Positions 1-34,361 of a stretch of DNA of 64,000 nt are shown piece after piece. Source of the DNA: Euglena gracilis. Taxonomy: Eukaryota; Euglenida; Euglenophyceae; Euglenales. The DNA lies in assembly GCA_039621445.1 (NCBI GenBank), contig CP154956.1:30634667-30698666 (forward strand), read 5' to 3'. The position numbers and the translations under genes were made by a program. Numbering within the stretch: position 1 is the stretch's first letter; each line of letters begins with the position of its first letter. Below the pieces are notes generated by a model. It was not told the origin of the DNA. It was given only the letters and a program-made list of their open reading frames with translations, and made no database searches.

Positions 1-890
1 TTTGCATATTCCATCAGTTACAGATGTAGCTTGGCGAAGCGATCTCCGAGGGATTCCTGGGGATTGCTCACTGTACAGGACGGAAGGCTATATTTCACAG
101 CCCAGCACGTCGCCGATGGAATCTCGACTGACAGTATGTTACGCCATTGTTGTGTAATCAATGTCTGTATTTTTTATGAAAATTTTGTTAAAATGAATTT
201 CAGAAACATGCTTTGGGGAAAGAGTTTTTGTGGATATAATGGTCAGAAATGACGCATAAAGTAACGTGAATGACGTATGACATAATGACATAATGACGCA
301 TGAAAGACATGGGTGTTAAAATCAGAAGGGTCACAAGTGAATGCGTTCTTTTAAGTGTACTACAAATAAATAAATTTCCAGATAAAACATGTCGATGGTT
401 CAAAGTTGAAGTGAGCTGACTTATTTTTTTTAAAAAGAAGACTTTTTTTTAAAAAAGAAGACTTTTTTTTTTTAAAAAAAGAAGACTTTTTTTTATAATA
501 AAAAAAAAAGTCAGGAAAGTGAGGAACTCTTGCTGATGTGTTGTCCTGGGGCGTGACAGGCCAAGCCGGGGTGGGGGGAATGGTTCGCTGTTGACGAAGG
601 ACACCACCTGCATCTGTTTTCCCTGGGGGGGGGGTGCCTGGGCAGGCATCCCGCAGCACTCCTCAAGCTTTTTTTTGAAATAAAGCTCTGACCCTGACCT
701 GACTGAGGAGAGGTATAAACCCTGGGCCGGCAGGTCGGTCGAGCCCCCTCGTCAAAAGCAAAATTTTCCTTTCACGTAGTTTTGGCGTCCTGGGTAGAAC
801 AAATAATAAAAGCATATTTTTTTGTAATTTTGGGAATTTTCGATCCTGCGAAAAAAAAATTGATGAAAGGAAAAATCTGGCCCAAAATCA
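1..890. other. 5' flank without a confident gene
   Basis: No gene is supported here. A reading frame at 4-252 contains a protein-like stretch (WGLLTVQDGRLYFTAQHVAD, about 55-120) but has no start or splice context I trust; it could be an exon of an upstream gene or chance. The rest is AT-rich with homopolymer runs and a C/G-rich patch at 540-650. Confidence 0.4.
421..505. repeat. Homopolymer palindromic minisatellite
   Basis: Three tandem units of an A-run, GAAGAC, then a T-run. Because A-runs and T-runs alternate, neighbouring units can pair as hairpins. Confidence 0.7.
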
Positions 891-26165
<25,275 letters not shown>

Positions 26166-26444
26166 GGGAGAGCAGTGGGTGTTCATGTTGAGGGATGGAT
26201 TCCGCCCGTCTGGTGGGCTCTGGTCGAATGGATGATTTAGATGCCCCCCAAAATAGAGCCACCCCCTCCCGGCTCAGAGGGGGCGAGATGTTCATTCGCC
26301 TCTCTGGGTGAATATATCGTGCAAGAGTTAATGTTGCTGCAGGGATGGAAGGAATACGTATCCTCCTCTTCCTGATGTGCACCCAGAGGAAGTTAGTGCG
26401 GGGTCTGTGCAAAACAGCATCGTTTCACACAGTATCGTGCATCA

Positions 26445-27708
26445 TATCGTGGTGGCGCAGCATGTGCGGCCTGCACGGGATCCGCCACGCCTACGCCCAG
26501 GCGTACCACCACGCGGCGAACGGGCGGGCGGAGTCCCTCGGTGCGCAGCTGCAGAAGCAGATCCGGAGCGAGAAGGCCGAGGCCCCGATCACCTGGGTGG
26601 AGTCCCTGCCCAGGGCAGTGCAGAAGCTGAACGACTCCAAGGCGCAGCACGGCCTGAGTCCGTACGAGGTGCTGTATGGACGGCATCGGTGGACTAGTGG
26701 CGTACCGTACAATGCCCCGGTCATGGTGGAGGATGCCGTGTCGTTCTTCGAGAGACAGAAGGCCGTGGACCAGAAGGTCGCCGACGTCCTCAACGACCTC
26801 CACAAGCGGCAAGCGGACCAGAAGAACCGGAGCGGGAAGGACCTCGAGGAGTTCGCCAAGGGAGACCTGGTCTGTACCTTCGGCCTCCGAGGCGGCCGGG
26901 CCAGAAGCTCGAGAGCTACTGGCTTGGCCCAGCCCGGGTCACCGCGCGCCGTGGCGAGCACTCGTACGAGCTGGAGCTGGAGGAGGCCCGCCGCCAAGAG
27001 GCCCACCGCTGCCAGCTGAAGGCCTACCGCGATGACACGCGGTTGTGGGGCCCGCCCAAGATGTTCGCATACCGGCAAGCCAGGCCGCGGGAAGACGTGG
27101 ACATCGAGGAGTGGACGGTGGAGGAGATCCGGCGGCACCGCCGACGAGACGACGGCGACTGGGAGTTCGAGGTGAAGTGGGAGGGCCACCCGACTCTCAC
27201 GTGGGAGCAGTTGAAGAATTTCTTCCATCGCTACTCTCACCAGACGATCGAGTACGCCAAGTCCAAGAAGTTCAAGGTGGACCTGCTGGACTACCTCCAC
27301 CGCAACCCAGCTGAGGTGGCGGTCATCATCGCGGAGGTGAAGAAGCAGGAGCAGGAGGTCATCAACAACGCCGAGTGGGAAGACCCACGCGAGGAGTGGG
27401 TCTGGCCCGACGAGGACATCAAGAAGGACGAGGAGGCAAGCAGCCAGGAAGGGGAGTCAGCGGACCCCCCAGTGGGCACAGCGGTGCCTGCAGCACAGCA
27501 CGTCCCGACACGCGATCCACCGCCAGCGCTAGGTCAGGATCCACCGCGGACCGTCGCCGCCGCTGCATCCCACCAGCCCGTCCCCCTGCACTTCGTGCAC
27601 CACCCGTCCGACCGTCCCTCCGTCTCTGCGTTTCCCCAGCTGTCGCAGGAGGCTGATCCCCAGATCCCCTCTGCTGCGGTATCAATCTTGGTGTGTCCAT
27701 CGAGCTGA
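26445..27708 (+). pseudogene. Ty3/gypsy family 1 integrase C-terminal half and chromodomain
   Basis: Begins abruptly inside the integrase core (WWRSMCGLHGIRHAYAQAYH), with the catalytic-Glu region NGRAESLGAQLQ at about 26,520. The upstream core with the two catalytic Asp residues is absent. One frameshift lies near 26,885; afterwards the frame continues through the linker (GQKLESYWLGPARVTARRGE) to a chromodomain at about 27,105-27,215 (EEWTVEEIRRHRRRDDGDWE, FEVKWEGHPTLTWEQL). The third aromatic-cage position is His, so methyl-lysine binding is doubtful. After it come HRYSHQTIEYAKSKKFKVDL and an acidic, then Pro-rich tail ending at TGA 27,706. Known role of the family: integration, with the chromodomain steering insertion to chromatin. 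Confidence 0.8.
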
Positions 27709-27771
27709 GTGTGTCCAGGAGCTGAGTGCGCGCAGCCCGTGTCTGCGTTCGCTCATTTGCTGCCGCACGCT

Positions 27772-27885
27772 GCCCCCCAGGCGGCTGTGGCTGCCTCCCA
27801 GGCTGCTGTGGCCGCCCCCCAGGCGGCTGTGGTGGCTGCCAACCAGGCTGCTGTGGCTGCCCGCCAGGCGGCTGTGGCTGCCTCT
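27772..27885 (+). repeat. Ala/Gln-coding minisatellite
   Basis: Five or six degenerate units of about 21-24 bp around GCGGCTGTGGCTGCC, encoding variations of PQAAVAAS in the frame 27,709-28,224. Confidence 0.7.
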
Positions 27886-28129
27886 GCGATGTTCACCCAT
27901 ACTCCGTGTGTGCCCATTCCGAACCATTTCCCGGCTGCGGGCGGGGACGCGGTGCCCCCTCCGCCTGCGGCCTTCCCGGTGTGTACGGGCCGGCACCCCC
28001 ATGCCGCCGGCCTGTGCCACGCCGTCGCCGTTCCTCTCACACTAATTCCTGCCAGCGCACCCCCATACCCAGTGCGCCCCGTGCATCCCCTGTCCCGATG
28101 GAGCCTTCGCCACCCATGGCTCCTTCCCG

Positions 28130-29977
28130 TTGCACCTCCAGGACCCGTCCTCAGCCTCAAGGCGGCGAGAGGGCACCACCGCCGGTGTCCTGCGTCCTCA
28201 ATCCCCCCAACGCAGGCCTGGTGAGTCTCGGCCCTTTCCGGCCTTAACCCGGAGGCCACCCATTTTCCCCTACCCACGGCTACCCATGCCAGCCCACCGC
28301 CCCGGGGGTGGTTGGAAAAGCCTGGCGTCAAAAAAGTACTGGGTAGCGGGGGTTGTATTTGTGGGGCTGCTGGTGCTGCTGCCGTTCCTTTCCTGCCGAT
28401 TCGCCAGAGTGCCTGCTGCGCATCGGACCAAGACGCTGGCGGAGGCTGGGTACGTGGAGACTACACCGTCGGAGGCGAGCCGACGGATGGCAGCGGATGT
28501 CTCTGCCCCTGTCCTTCAAACTGACACTGATACTGTGGAGGCAGGAGGAGGCTGGCGCCCAAGGCCGGAAGCAAGAGGCGGGCGGCAGCCAGGGGCAGGG
28601 CAGACCCCCACAGGCGGCCAAGGGAAGACAACGGCGGGGAGAGAGGGGGGGGGGCGGAGGCGACACAGACAAGCCAGCGGCCCAAGGGGGCCACCAGCCA
28701 GCCACACCCCCCCCCAGCCAGCGAGGGAAGGCAGACAGCCAGGGCAGCCAGGCACCCCCCCAAGGGGAACCAAACCCAGACAGGCCCCCAAGGGGGCACC
28801 GAGCCAAGCCACCCCCCCCAGGGGGAACCGAAGCCAGCCAGGCCCCCAGGAGGAACCGAAGCCAGCCACCCCCCCCAGGGGGAACCGAAGGCAGCCCCCA
28901 CCTCCAGGGGGCACGGAACAGCCAAAGCCCCACCAGGGGGCACCAGCAAGACGAGAGGCCCCAGAGGGCCACCGAGTCAGGGCCCGCCAGAGGGCCACCG
29001 AGAGGCCCCAGAGGACCACCGAGCCAAGACCCCACAGGAGGCAACAGAGGGCCACCGAGCCAGGCCCCCCCCCCAGGGGGCCCCAGAGGGCCCCCGAGTC
29101 ACGGCCCCCCCCCCCAGGTGTCCCCAGAGGCAACCGAGCCAGGACCCCCCCCCGGGGACCCAGAGGCCACAAACCCAAGACCGCCCCCCCCCAGGGGGCC
29201 CAGCGGCCACCAAACAAGGCCGACCCCCCCCAGGGGGCCCGGAGAGCACGAACAAGACCCCCCCCACACACCAGGACAAAAGACCCCAGGGGGACCCCCC
29301 GGAAAAAAAAAAACGCCCCCCGGACCCCCCCGGACCGAAAAAAAAAAAAGCGCCCCCCCCCAGGGGCGCCCAAAAAAAAAAGAAGCGCCCCCCCCAGGGG
29401 CGCCCAAAAAAAAAGCGCCCCCCCCCCAGGGGCCCCCACACCCACCGGAGCCCCAGAGCGCCAAACGAGAACCGAAGAGGGCGCAAGGAGCACCCCCCCC
29501 CCAGAGCGCCACAAGAGAACCGAGCAGGCGCAAGGGAGAGAAAGGCACGCCCCCCCCCCCAGCCAGCCAGGCCAGGCGAGGCAAAGGAGGCGAGCCGAAG
29601 AGACCCCCCAGGCACCAGAAAGACCCAAGGGAGCCCAAGGGACCGCCCCCCCCCCCAACCAGCCGGGGAGCGCGCAGCCCCCCCGAAAGGCTCAACGCTC
29701 CGGGCTCTGCCCCCAGCCTGCAGGTCGGCGCGGCGCGGCTGCCAAGCCACCCAGCAGGACAGCGGCCCCCGCCCAGAACCCGGAGGAGTTCCACCCCCAC
29801 CCAAGGCGCCCACAGGAGCCTGCGGCCGGCCAGCCAGCAGACCGCCCGGGGACCAACGCCAGCCCCCGACCAGGCTCCTGTGGCGCGCGAGGCCACACAC
29901 GAGGGGCGCCCCCGGGCACCAAACGCCAAAGGCCAAGGCCGAGGCCAAGGCCACACCCCTGCCCTCCGTATACCTGA
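28130..29977 (+). CDS. Family 1 third ORF: membrane-anchored Pro/Arg/Gly-rich protein
   Basis: An open frame of 615 codons lies between pol and the 3' LTR. Near residue 65 it has a single strong hydrophobic segment (KKYWVAGVVFVGLLVLLPFL, about 28,330-28,395), then a soluble stretch, then a very long low-complexity Pro/Arg/Gln/Gly region encoded by the C-rich VNTR. Its position after integrase is that of an extra or envelope-like ORF in some Ty3 elements, but nothing in it resembles an envelope glycoprotein. Parallel frames are also open because of the C-runs, so only the part up to about 28,560 has real coding character. Confidence 0.35.
   Translation: MHLQDPSSASRRREGTTAGVLRPQSPQRRPGESRPFPALTRRPPIFPYPRLPMPAHRPGGGWKSLASKKYWVAGVVFVGLLVLLPFLSCRFARVPAAHRTKTLAEAGYVETTPSEASRRMAADVSAPVLQTDTDTVEAGGGWRPRPEARGGRQPGAGQTPTGGQGKTTAGREGGGRRRHRQASGPRGPPASHTPPQPAREGRQPGQPGTPPRGTKPRQAPKGAPSQATPPRGNRSQPGPQEEPKPATPPRGNRRQPPPPGGTEQPKPHQGAPARREAPEGHRVRARQRATERPQRTTEPRPHRRQQRATEPGPPPRGPQRAPESRPPPPGVPRGNRARTPPRGPRGHKPKTAPPQGAQRPPNKADPPQGARRARTRPPPHTRTKDPRGTPRKKKNAPRTPPDRKKKKRPPPGAPKKKRSAPPRGAQKKSAPPPGAPTPTGAPERQTRTEEGARSTPPPERHKRTEQAQGRERHAPPPSQPGQARQRRRAEETPQAPERPKGAQGTAPPPNQPGSAQPPRKAQRSGLCPQPAGRRGAAAKPPSRTAAPAQNPEEFHPHPRRPQEPAAGQPADRPGTNASPRPGSCGARGHTRGAPPGTKRQRPRPRPRPHPCPPYT
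28680..29660. repeat. C-rich VNTR, copy 1
   Basis: Irregular tandem units of about 25-35 bp such as AGGGGGAACCGAAGCCAG and AGAGGGCCACCGAG separated by runs of 6-10 C. The same units occur at 38,090-39,120. Confidence 0.85.
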
Positions 29978-30089
29978 ACCGCCCTGACGTTTGTTTGTAC
30001 AATTCGTTTACTTCGCCGATGAGGTGCGCATCGCCCCCCGCTCCCGCCTCCGAGGTTAGCCGAAGGCAGGCGAGGCCGGGCGCCTCGGT

Positions 30090-30100
30090 AGGAAGGGGAG
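30090..30100 (+). other. Polypurine tract, family 1 (copy A)
   Basis: AGGAAGGGGAG ends exactly where the LTR begins (TGTGGGCGG), the expected plus-strand primer site. Confidence 0.7.
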
Positions 30101-30701
30101 TGTGGGCGGCGGGAGGCGGCCTGGCGCCTGCGCACTGGAATTAGCGAATATTCTGCCCCATTCCGCTACTTTTTTTACCTATGTACTTTCCCCCCCCAGG
30201 TTCTCTCTTCCAAATGTTTCATTGAAAGAATTGTGCATGCTGAATCAAGAAGAATCAAAATATCAATCTGAGTTCAATAAAACAATTGTCCAAGAAATTC
30301 AAAAAAGACAATCCGGAAGGCCAAGCAAAAGGGGAACCCAAGGCAGCAATTCAAATTCAAAAAAGAAGGGCAACCGGCGCTGGGAAGCAAGGTGAAGGTG
30401 TTCTTCCGCCCCCCCGCTACCCTTTTTTAAATTCAATCCAGGCTTTTCCTCCCCCCCCCCTACTGCTTCAGAGGCACCCAAGGAGTTGGCCAAAAATACC
30501 GTCCCCCCCCCAATTTTTGAATAATTTGGCTGCCGGAACCCAGGTTCTGGCTGAATTCAGGGACCGAAAGACACAAAAAAAGGATTTTTTGGGGCGCGTG
30601 TGCCTATTTTTACCGGAGCGCCGGGTGACTGTTTTCCCCCACTCGGCCTGCCGGGGAGCCCATTCCGCGCACGGTCACCGAACCGGCGAGAGGGGAAAAC
30701 T
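30101..30701 (+). mobile_element. Family 1 LTR, copy A (3' LTR)
   Basis: About 600 bp, TGTGGGCGG to GGGGAAAACT, preceded by a polypurine tract, so a 3' LTR. It abuts a family 2 pol fragment directly. Matching copies lie at 33,632, 37,589 (partial), 39,569 and, inverted, 51,451-52,027. Confidence 0.85.
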
Positions 30702-32080
30702 TTTTTGGAAAACCAGAAAAAAATGGAAAGAGCTTGCATGGTTGTTCGCTTGCACAAAAACGGTGAAGTTGTTGATTTTGATTGTTCAAGACAAATTTCG
30801 GTGTTGGAAAAAATGGTCTCCCCTGTGGATGTCATGGGCAATGAAGTGGAGGAAGGGTGGGAGACGGAAAACTTTCCCGGGCAGCATTTTCCCCTTGATA
30901 GCACAGAAAATCAAGGAGGGGAGGACGAAAATTTGTCCAAGGAAAGTGTGATGCACCGGGATTGGTCCACTTTGTATGCACGGTGTGCGTATTTTAAGGA
31001 TATTTGGGAGGAGGTACACAAATCGCATTCGGAAAATTGGCCAGAAAATTTTCAAAATTTCGACAACCGGACTTTTGTGTGTAGGAGGAAAGGGTGTACG
31101 GCTAAGGTGGTGGCCAAGGAATTTTTTAATCGGTGGTTGGATTTATTTGGCTTGCCAACGGACATCACGAGTGACCAAGGCCCTCAATTTTCAGGGGCAT
31201 GGTGGCTCACGATGTGCGGTTGCATGGGGATATGAAGCGCAAAGGCGCAAGCGTATCACCATCAAGCCAACGGTAGAGCGGAGGTGCAAGGAAAGGAATT
31301 TAAAACTTGGCTTCGGAAAGTTTGCGACGAGATAGACACCAATTGGGTTGAAAGTTTGCTGCTGGTGAGGAGGAAATTTCATAACATCCCTGGGCCAAGT
31401 GGCTTATCCCTCTAGAAATTGTTTTTGGACGAAACGTGCCATTGGCCGGTTTTCCTCTTCCCATTCCCCGCGAAGCGGAGGAAGCTTCAGATGTTTTCAA
31501 AAGAATGTCCGAGTTGGACTCGAAAATTGCTGAAAAATTGAATGCCCTTCATTTACAACGTTCTGAGGCTTTGAATTCTCAACGGGCAGAAAAACCAACT
31601 TTGGACATTGGGCAAAAGGTTTGGTATTTGCGTCCATCCAATTTGCAAGCAAACTTGAAAAGCCGTTGGTTGGGTCCTTGTGAGGTTAAACGACGATTAG
31701 GTCAAGGTTCATACCAGATTGAGGTGAAACCTGGTGTAATGCAAAGCGTGCACATCACACAATTGAAATTGCGCGCGGAAGACAAATTTGTTGGAGAACC
31801 CCGACCATTCAAATTTTACCAAAGCGAAACCGAGGATGTGGAAGCTACCCCCGGAGAGTATGTTGTGGAAAAAATTATTTCACATAGAAGAGGTCCAAAT
31901 GGACAACGGCAATTTCTTGTGAAATGGAAGGGTTGGGATGAATCGGATAACACTTGGGAACCCATCGGGCATTTTCTCCATCGTTACGCCCGAGAATTTT
32001 TTGTTTACGCCGAGGAGGCAAATTTGAAAATCGACCTCATGGCGTATTTCGAAAAGAGAATTCGGGAGGGTTCCGTTTGA
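30702..32080 (+). pseudogene. Ty3/gypsy family 2 pol 3' part: integrase and chromodomain
   Basis: AT-richer than family 1. The frame from about 30,723 includes a pre-integrase region (RDWSTLYARCAYFKDIWEEV), then jumps to the core at GLPTDITSDQGPQFSGAWW, which holds the second catalytic Asp; the first Asp region is deleted near 31,095. A TGA sits at 31,233, then AQAYHHQANGRAEVQGKEFK carries the catalytic Glu. A frameshift lies near 31,405; the next frame runs to TGA 32,078-32,080. The chromodomain (EYVVEKIISHRRGPNGQRQF, LVKWKGWDESDNTWEP, about 31,855-31,965) keeps the Tyr and Trp cage positions. The tail is HRYAREFFVYAEEANLKIDL. Clearly defective. Confidence 0.85.
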
Positions 32081-33000
32081 GGAATTCAGGGGTTTTCTCC
32101 ACTTCTCAGATTTTTTTTCAGTTTTTTTCAAGGCGCCAAGTTTCGTGGGGAATCAGTCCCGCGGGTTGCGTGGTCGCTTTTTTCTCGATCTTTTGATTTT
32201 TGGTGCTCGGCTGCAGCGGGTAACAGATCGAGAGACACACGAACACACAAAACATTCAAGGTTAGTTTGGAAGGATAATGAGGTGGAATTGACAAAAAAC
32301 GGGTTCTTCAAAAAAAGTGTTGATTCAAAAAATTTGACTTACAAAAAACGCGATCTCCAAAAAGTCGGGGATTTCCCTAAGAATTACAAAAAAATTCCGC
32401 AAAAAAGATCCCAAAATCAGATTTGGGTGTTGTGGATGGTCCTTGTCGAGGCTTGCCGTGCAACTTTCGAGTTGCGACGCAACCATAGGTAAGACCGGGC
32501 GTGAGACGACCTACCAAGTTACGCCCCCCCTTCTCTTCTTTGTTTGACACCCGGCACATTAACAACACACGACTTACACATACACGCAGGGCACTCCATC
32601 GAGTGGTTCAAAACGGAGGCGGGATGGAACTGGACCATCGAAACTGAAATTTGGTGGAGAAGACCGACCACAGCCGTTGCAGGGGTTGGTACGGGGCCTC
32701 TAAAGCCCTTCCCCCCGTGGGTGATGCGTCGTGCGGCGGCCGCACCTATGATGCGCCGTGACCCCCGTTGCACCTTTGCACATTGCCGCCCCGTTGCGAC
32801 ATGGCTGCACCGTTGCGATTTTGCCCCTCGTTGCGACCTTCGGGGGTGAGCGAGCCCCTAGGGCCGCCCCCCCCCCACCGTTAGAATGTTATTTAACCAT
32901 CCGCACAGCTACCACTTGGGGCAAATTTAAAATTATTTCTTTTTGTTGGACCCCTTCTATTTTCTGCGATTAACCAAATATCCCCAAGATTTTTCTTCGT
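32081..33000 (+). other. Family 2 region between pol and 3' LTR
   Basis: No gene recognised. At 32,755-32,845 a degenerate CGTTGCGA word recurs about five times. An open frame at 32,544-32,849 has no recognisable domain. Confidence 0.5.
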
Positions 33001-33383
33001 GGGGGAGTGTAAAGGGGTCCTAACCATAAATTTGACCGAAATTGGTCTTAGTGGGCTCAAAAATCCCCGAAATCCCCATTTTTGGTTTTCAGGCGAATTT
33101 AACTTTCGGAAAGGGATCACAGGGTCGGCCTCTGGTGCCTGAACCCGAATTTTGACCCTTCTCACCTTCACAGCCGAATTTTCCAAGTCCGGCCGGCTGA
33201 ATTTTCAGACTGGTTAGGATTAGGAAATATCCACACCCTAAGGATAGCCCACTCGAACACCCCAATGTAACTACAAAATTTTCTTTCACACAGGGTTCTT
33301 CTTTACCCCTCTGACAAGTACTTTCACAAAATTTACCTAGTTATTGAAATGTTGTTCACAAGATTTTTCATTGTCGTACTACA
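33001..33383 (+). mobile_element. Family 2 LTR, copy 1, with polypurine tract
   Basis: GGGGGAG (33,001-33,007) precedes TGTAAAGGGGTCC; the LTR ends at about ACTACA (33,383). It is clearly but distantly similar along its length to 60,343-60,660. Confidence 0.65.
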
Positions 33384-33631
33384 AAAAGAAACTCAAGGGG
33401 AAGAGTTCAAGGGGGAAAAGTCAAGGACTTCAAAAAATTGTACAAAGATAAGCAGTGCCGGCGGGTCGAACCGAAAGCCGAGGCTGGAGGACCGCAAGCC
33501 CAAAGCCGGGCGAAGCGAACACCACGGGCTGTCCCATGTACAACAACCCCAACCCAGCCACCCAAAAATCCATTGGTGGAAAAGATAAATGCAAAGGAGA
33601 ATCAATGGGCAGACACCCCCCTGCATCAAAG
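33384..33631 (+). pseudogene. DIRS-like pol fragment, left part (interrupted)
   Basis: The frame ending WADTPLHQ at 33,625 is broken by the family 1 insertion and resumes at 40,168. Joining the two sides with a single AAAG keeps the frame open into the reverse transcriptase N-terminal region. The fragment begins at the family 2 LTR boundary. Confidence 0.6.
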
Positions 33632-34222
33632 TTTGGGCGGCGGAAGGCGGCCTGGCGCCTGCGCACTGGAAGTAGCGAATTTTCTGCCCCATTCCGCTAC
33701 TTTTTTTTACCTGTGTACTTTTCTCCCCCAGGTTCTCTCTTCCGAATGTGTCATTCAAAGAATTGTGCATGCTGAAGGAAGGAATTTTAAAAATTGAATC
33801 TGAGTTCAAGAAAACAATTGTCCAAGAAGTTCAAAAAGTCAATCCGGAAGGTCAATCAAAAGGAAAGAATTCATATTCAAAAAAAGGAAGAGCAAGCGGC
33901 GCTGGGAAACAAGGTGAAGGTGTTCTTCCGCCCCCCCGCTACCCTTTTTTTAAGTTCAAACTAGGCTTCCCCCCCCCTACTGCTTCAGAGGCACCCCCAA
34001 GGAGTTGGCCAAAAATACGTCCGCCCCCCCAAATTTTTGAATTATTTGGCTGCCGGAACCCAGGTTCTGGCTGAATTCAGGGACCGAAATACACAAAAAA
34101 AGGGAATTTTTGGGGCGCGTGTGCCTATTTTTACCGGAGCGCCGGGTGACTGTTTTCCCTCACTCGGCCTGCCGGGGAGCCCATTCCGCGCACGGTGACC
34201 GAACCGGCAAGAGGGGAAAACT
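33632..34222 (+). mobile_element. Family 1 LTR, copy B (5' LTR)
   Basis: Begins TTTGGGCGG (mutated TG) and ends GGGGAAAACT. Same sequence as copy A with scattered differences. Confidence 0.85.
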
Positions 34223-34234
34223 GGTAGCAGAGGC
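34222..34234 (+). other. Primer-binding site for initiator tRNA-Met
   Basis: TGGTAGCAGAGGC directly follows the LTR. Its first 12 bases complement the known 3' end of eukaryotic initiator tRNA-Met. The same site follows LTR copies C and E. Confidence 0.8.
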
Positions 34235-34361
34235 TTGTTCGTTCTACGTTTTCCATTGAAGGCCATTTTCTCGAGTGCCTTCTTTTTGAAATGCAAAGCG
34301 TGCACACCTCCCCAGAATTTCCCCACACGAAGAGGCTACAGCCCACCGGGATACAGACAGG

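Noticed and set aside
28516-30002. Long - strand frames rich in Gly, Trp and Leu
   Set aside because: Open only because C-runs on the + strand give G-runs; low-complexity and not conserved between the two VNTR copies.
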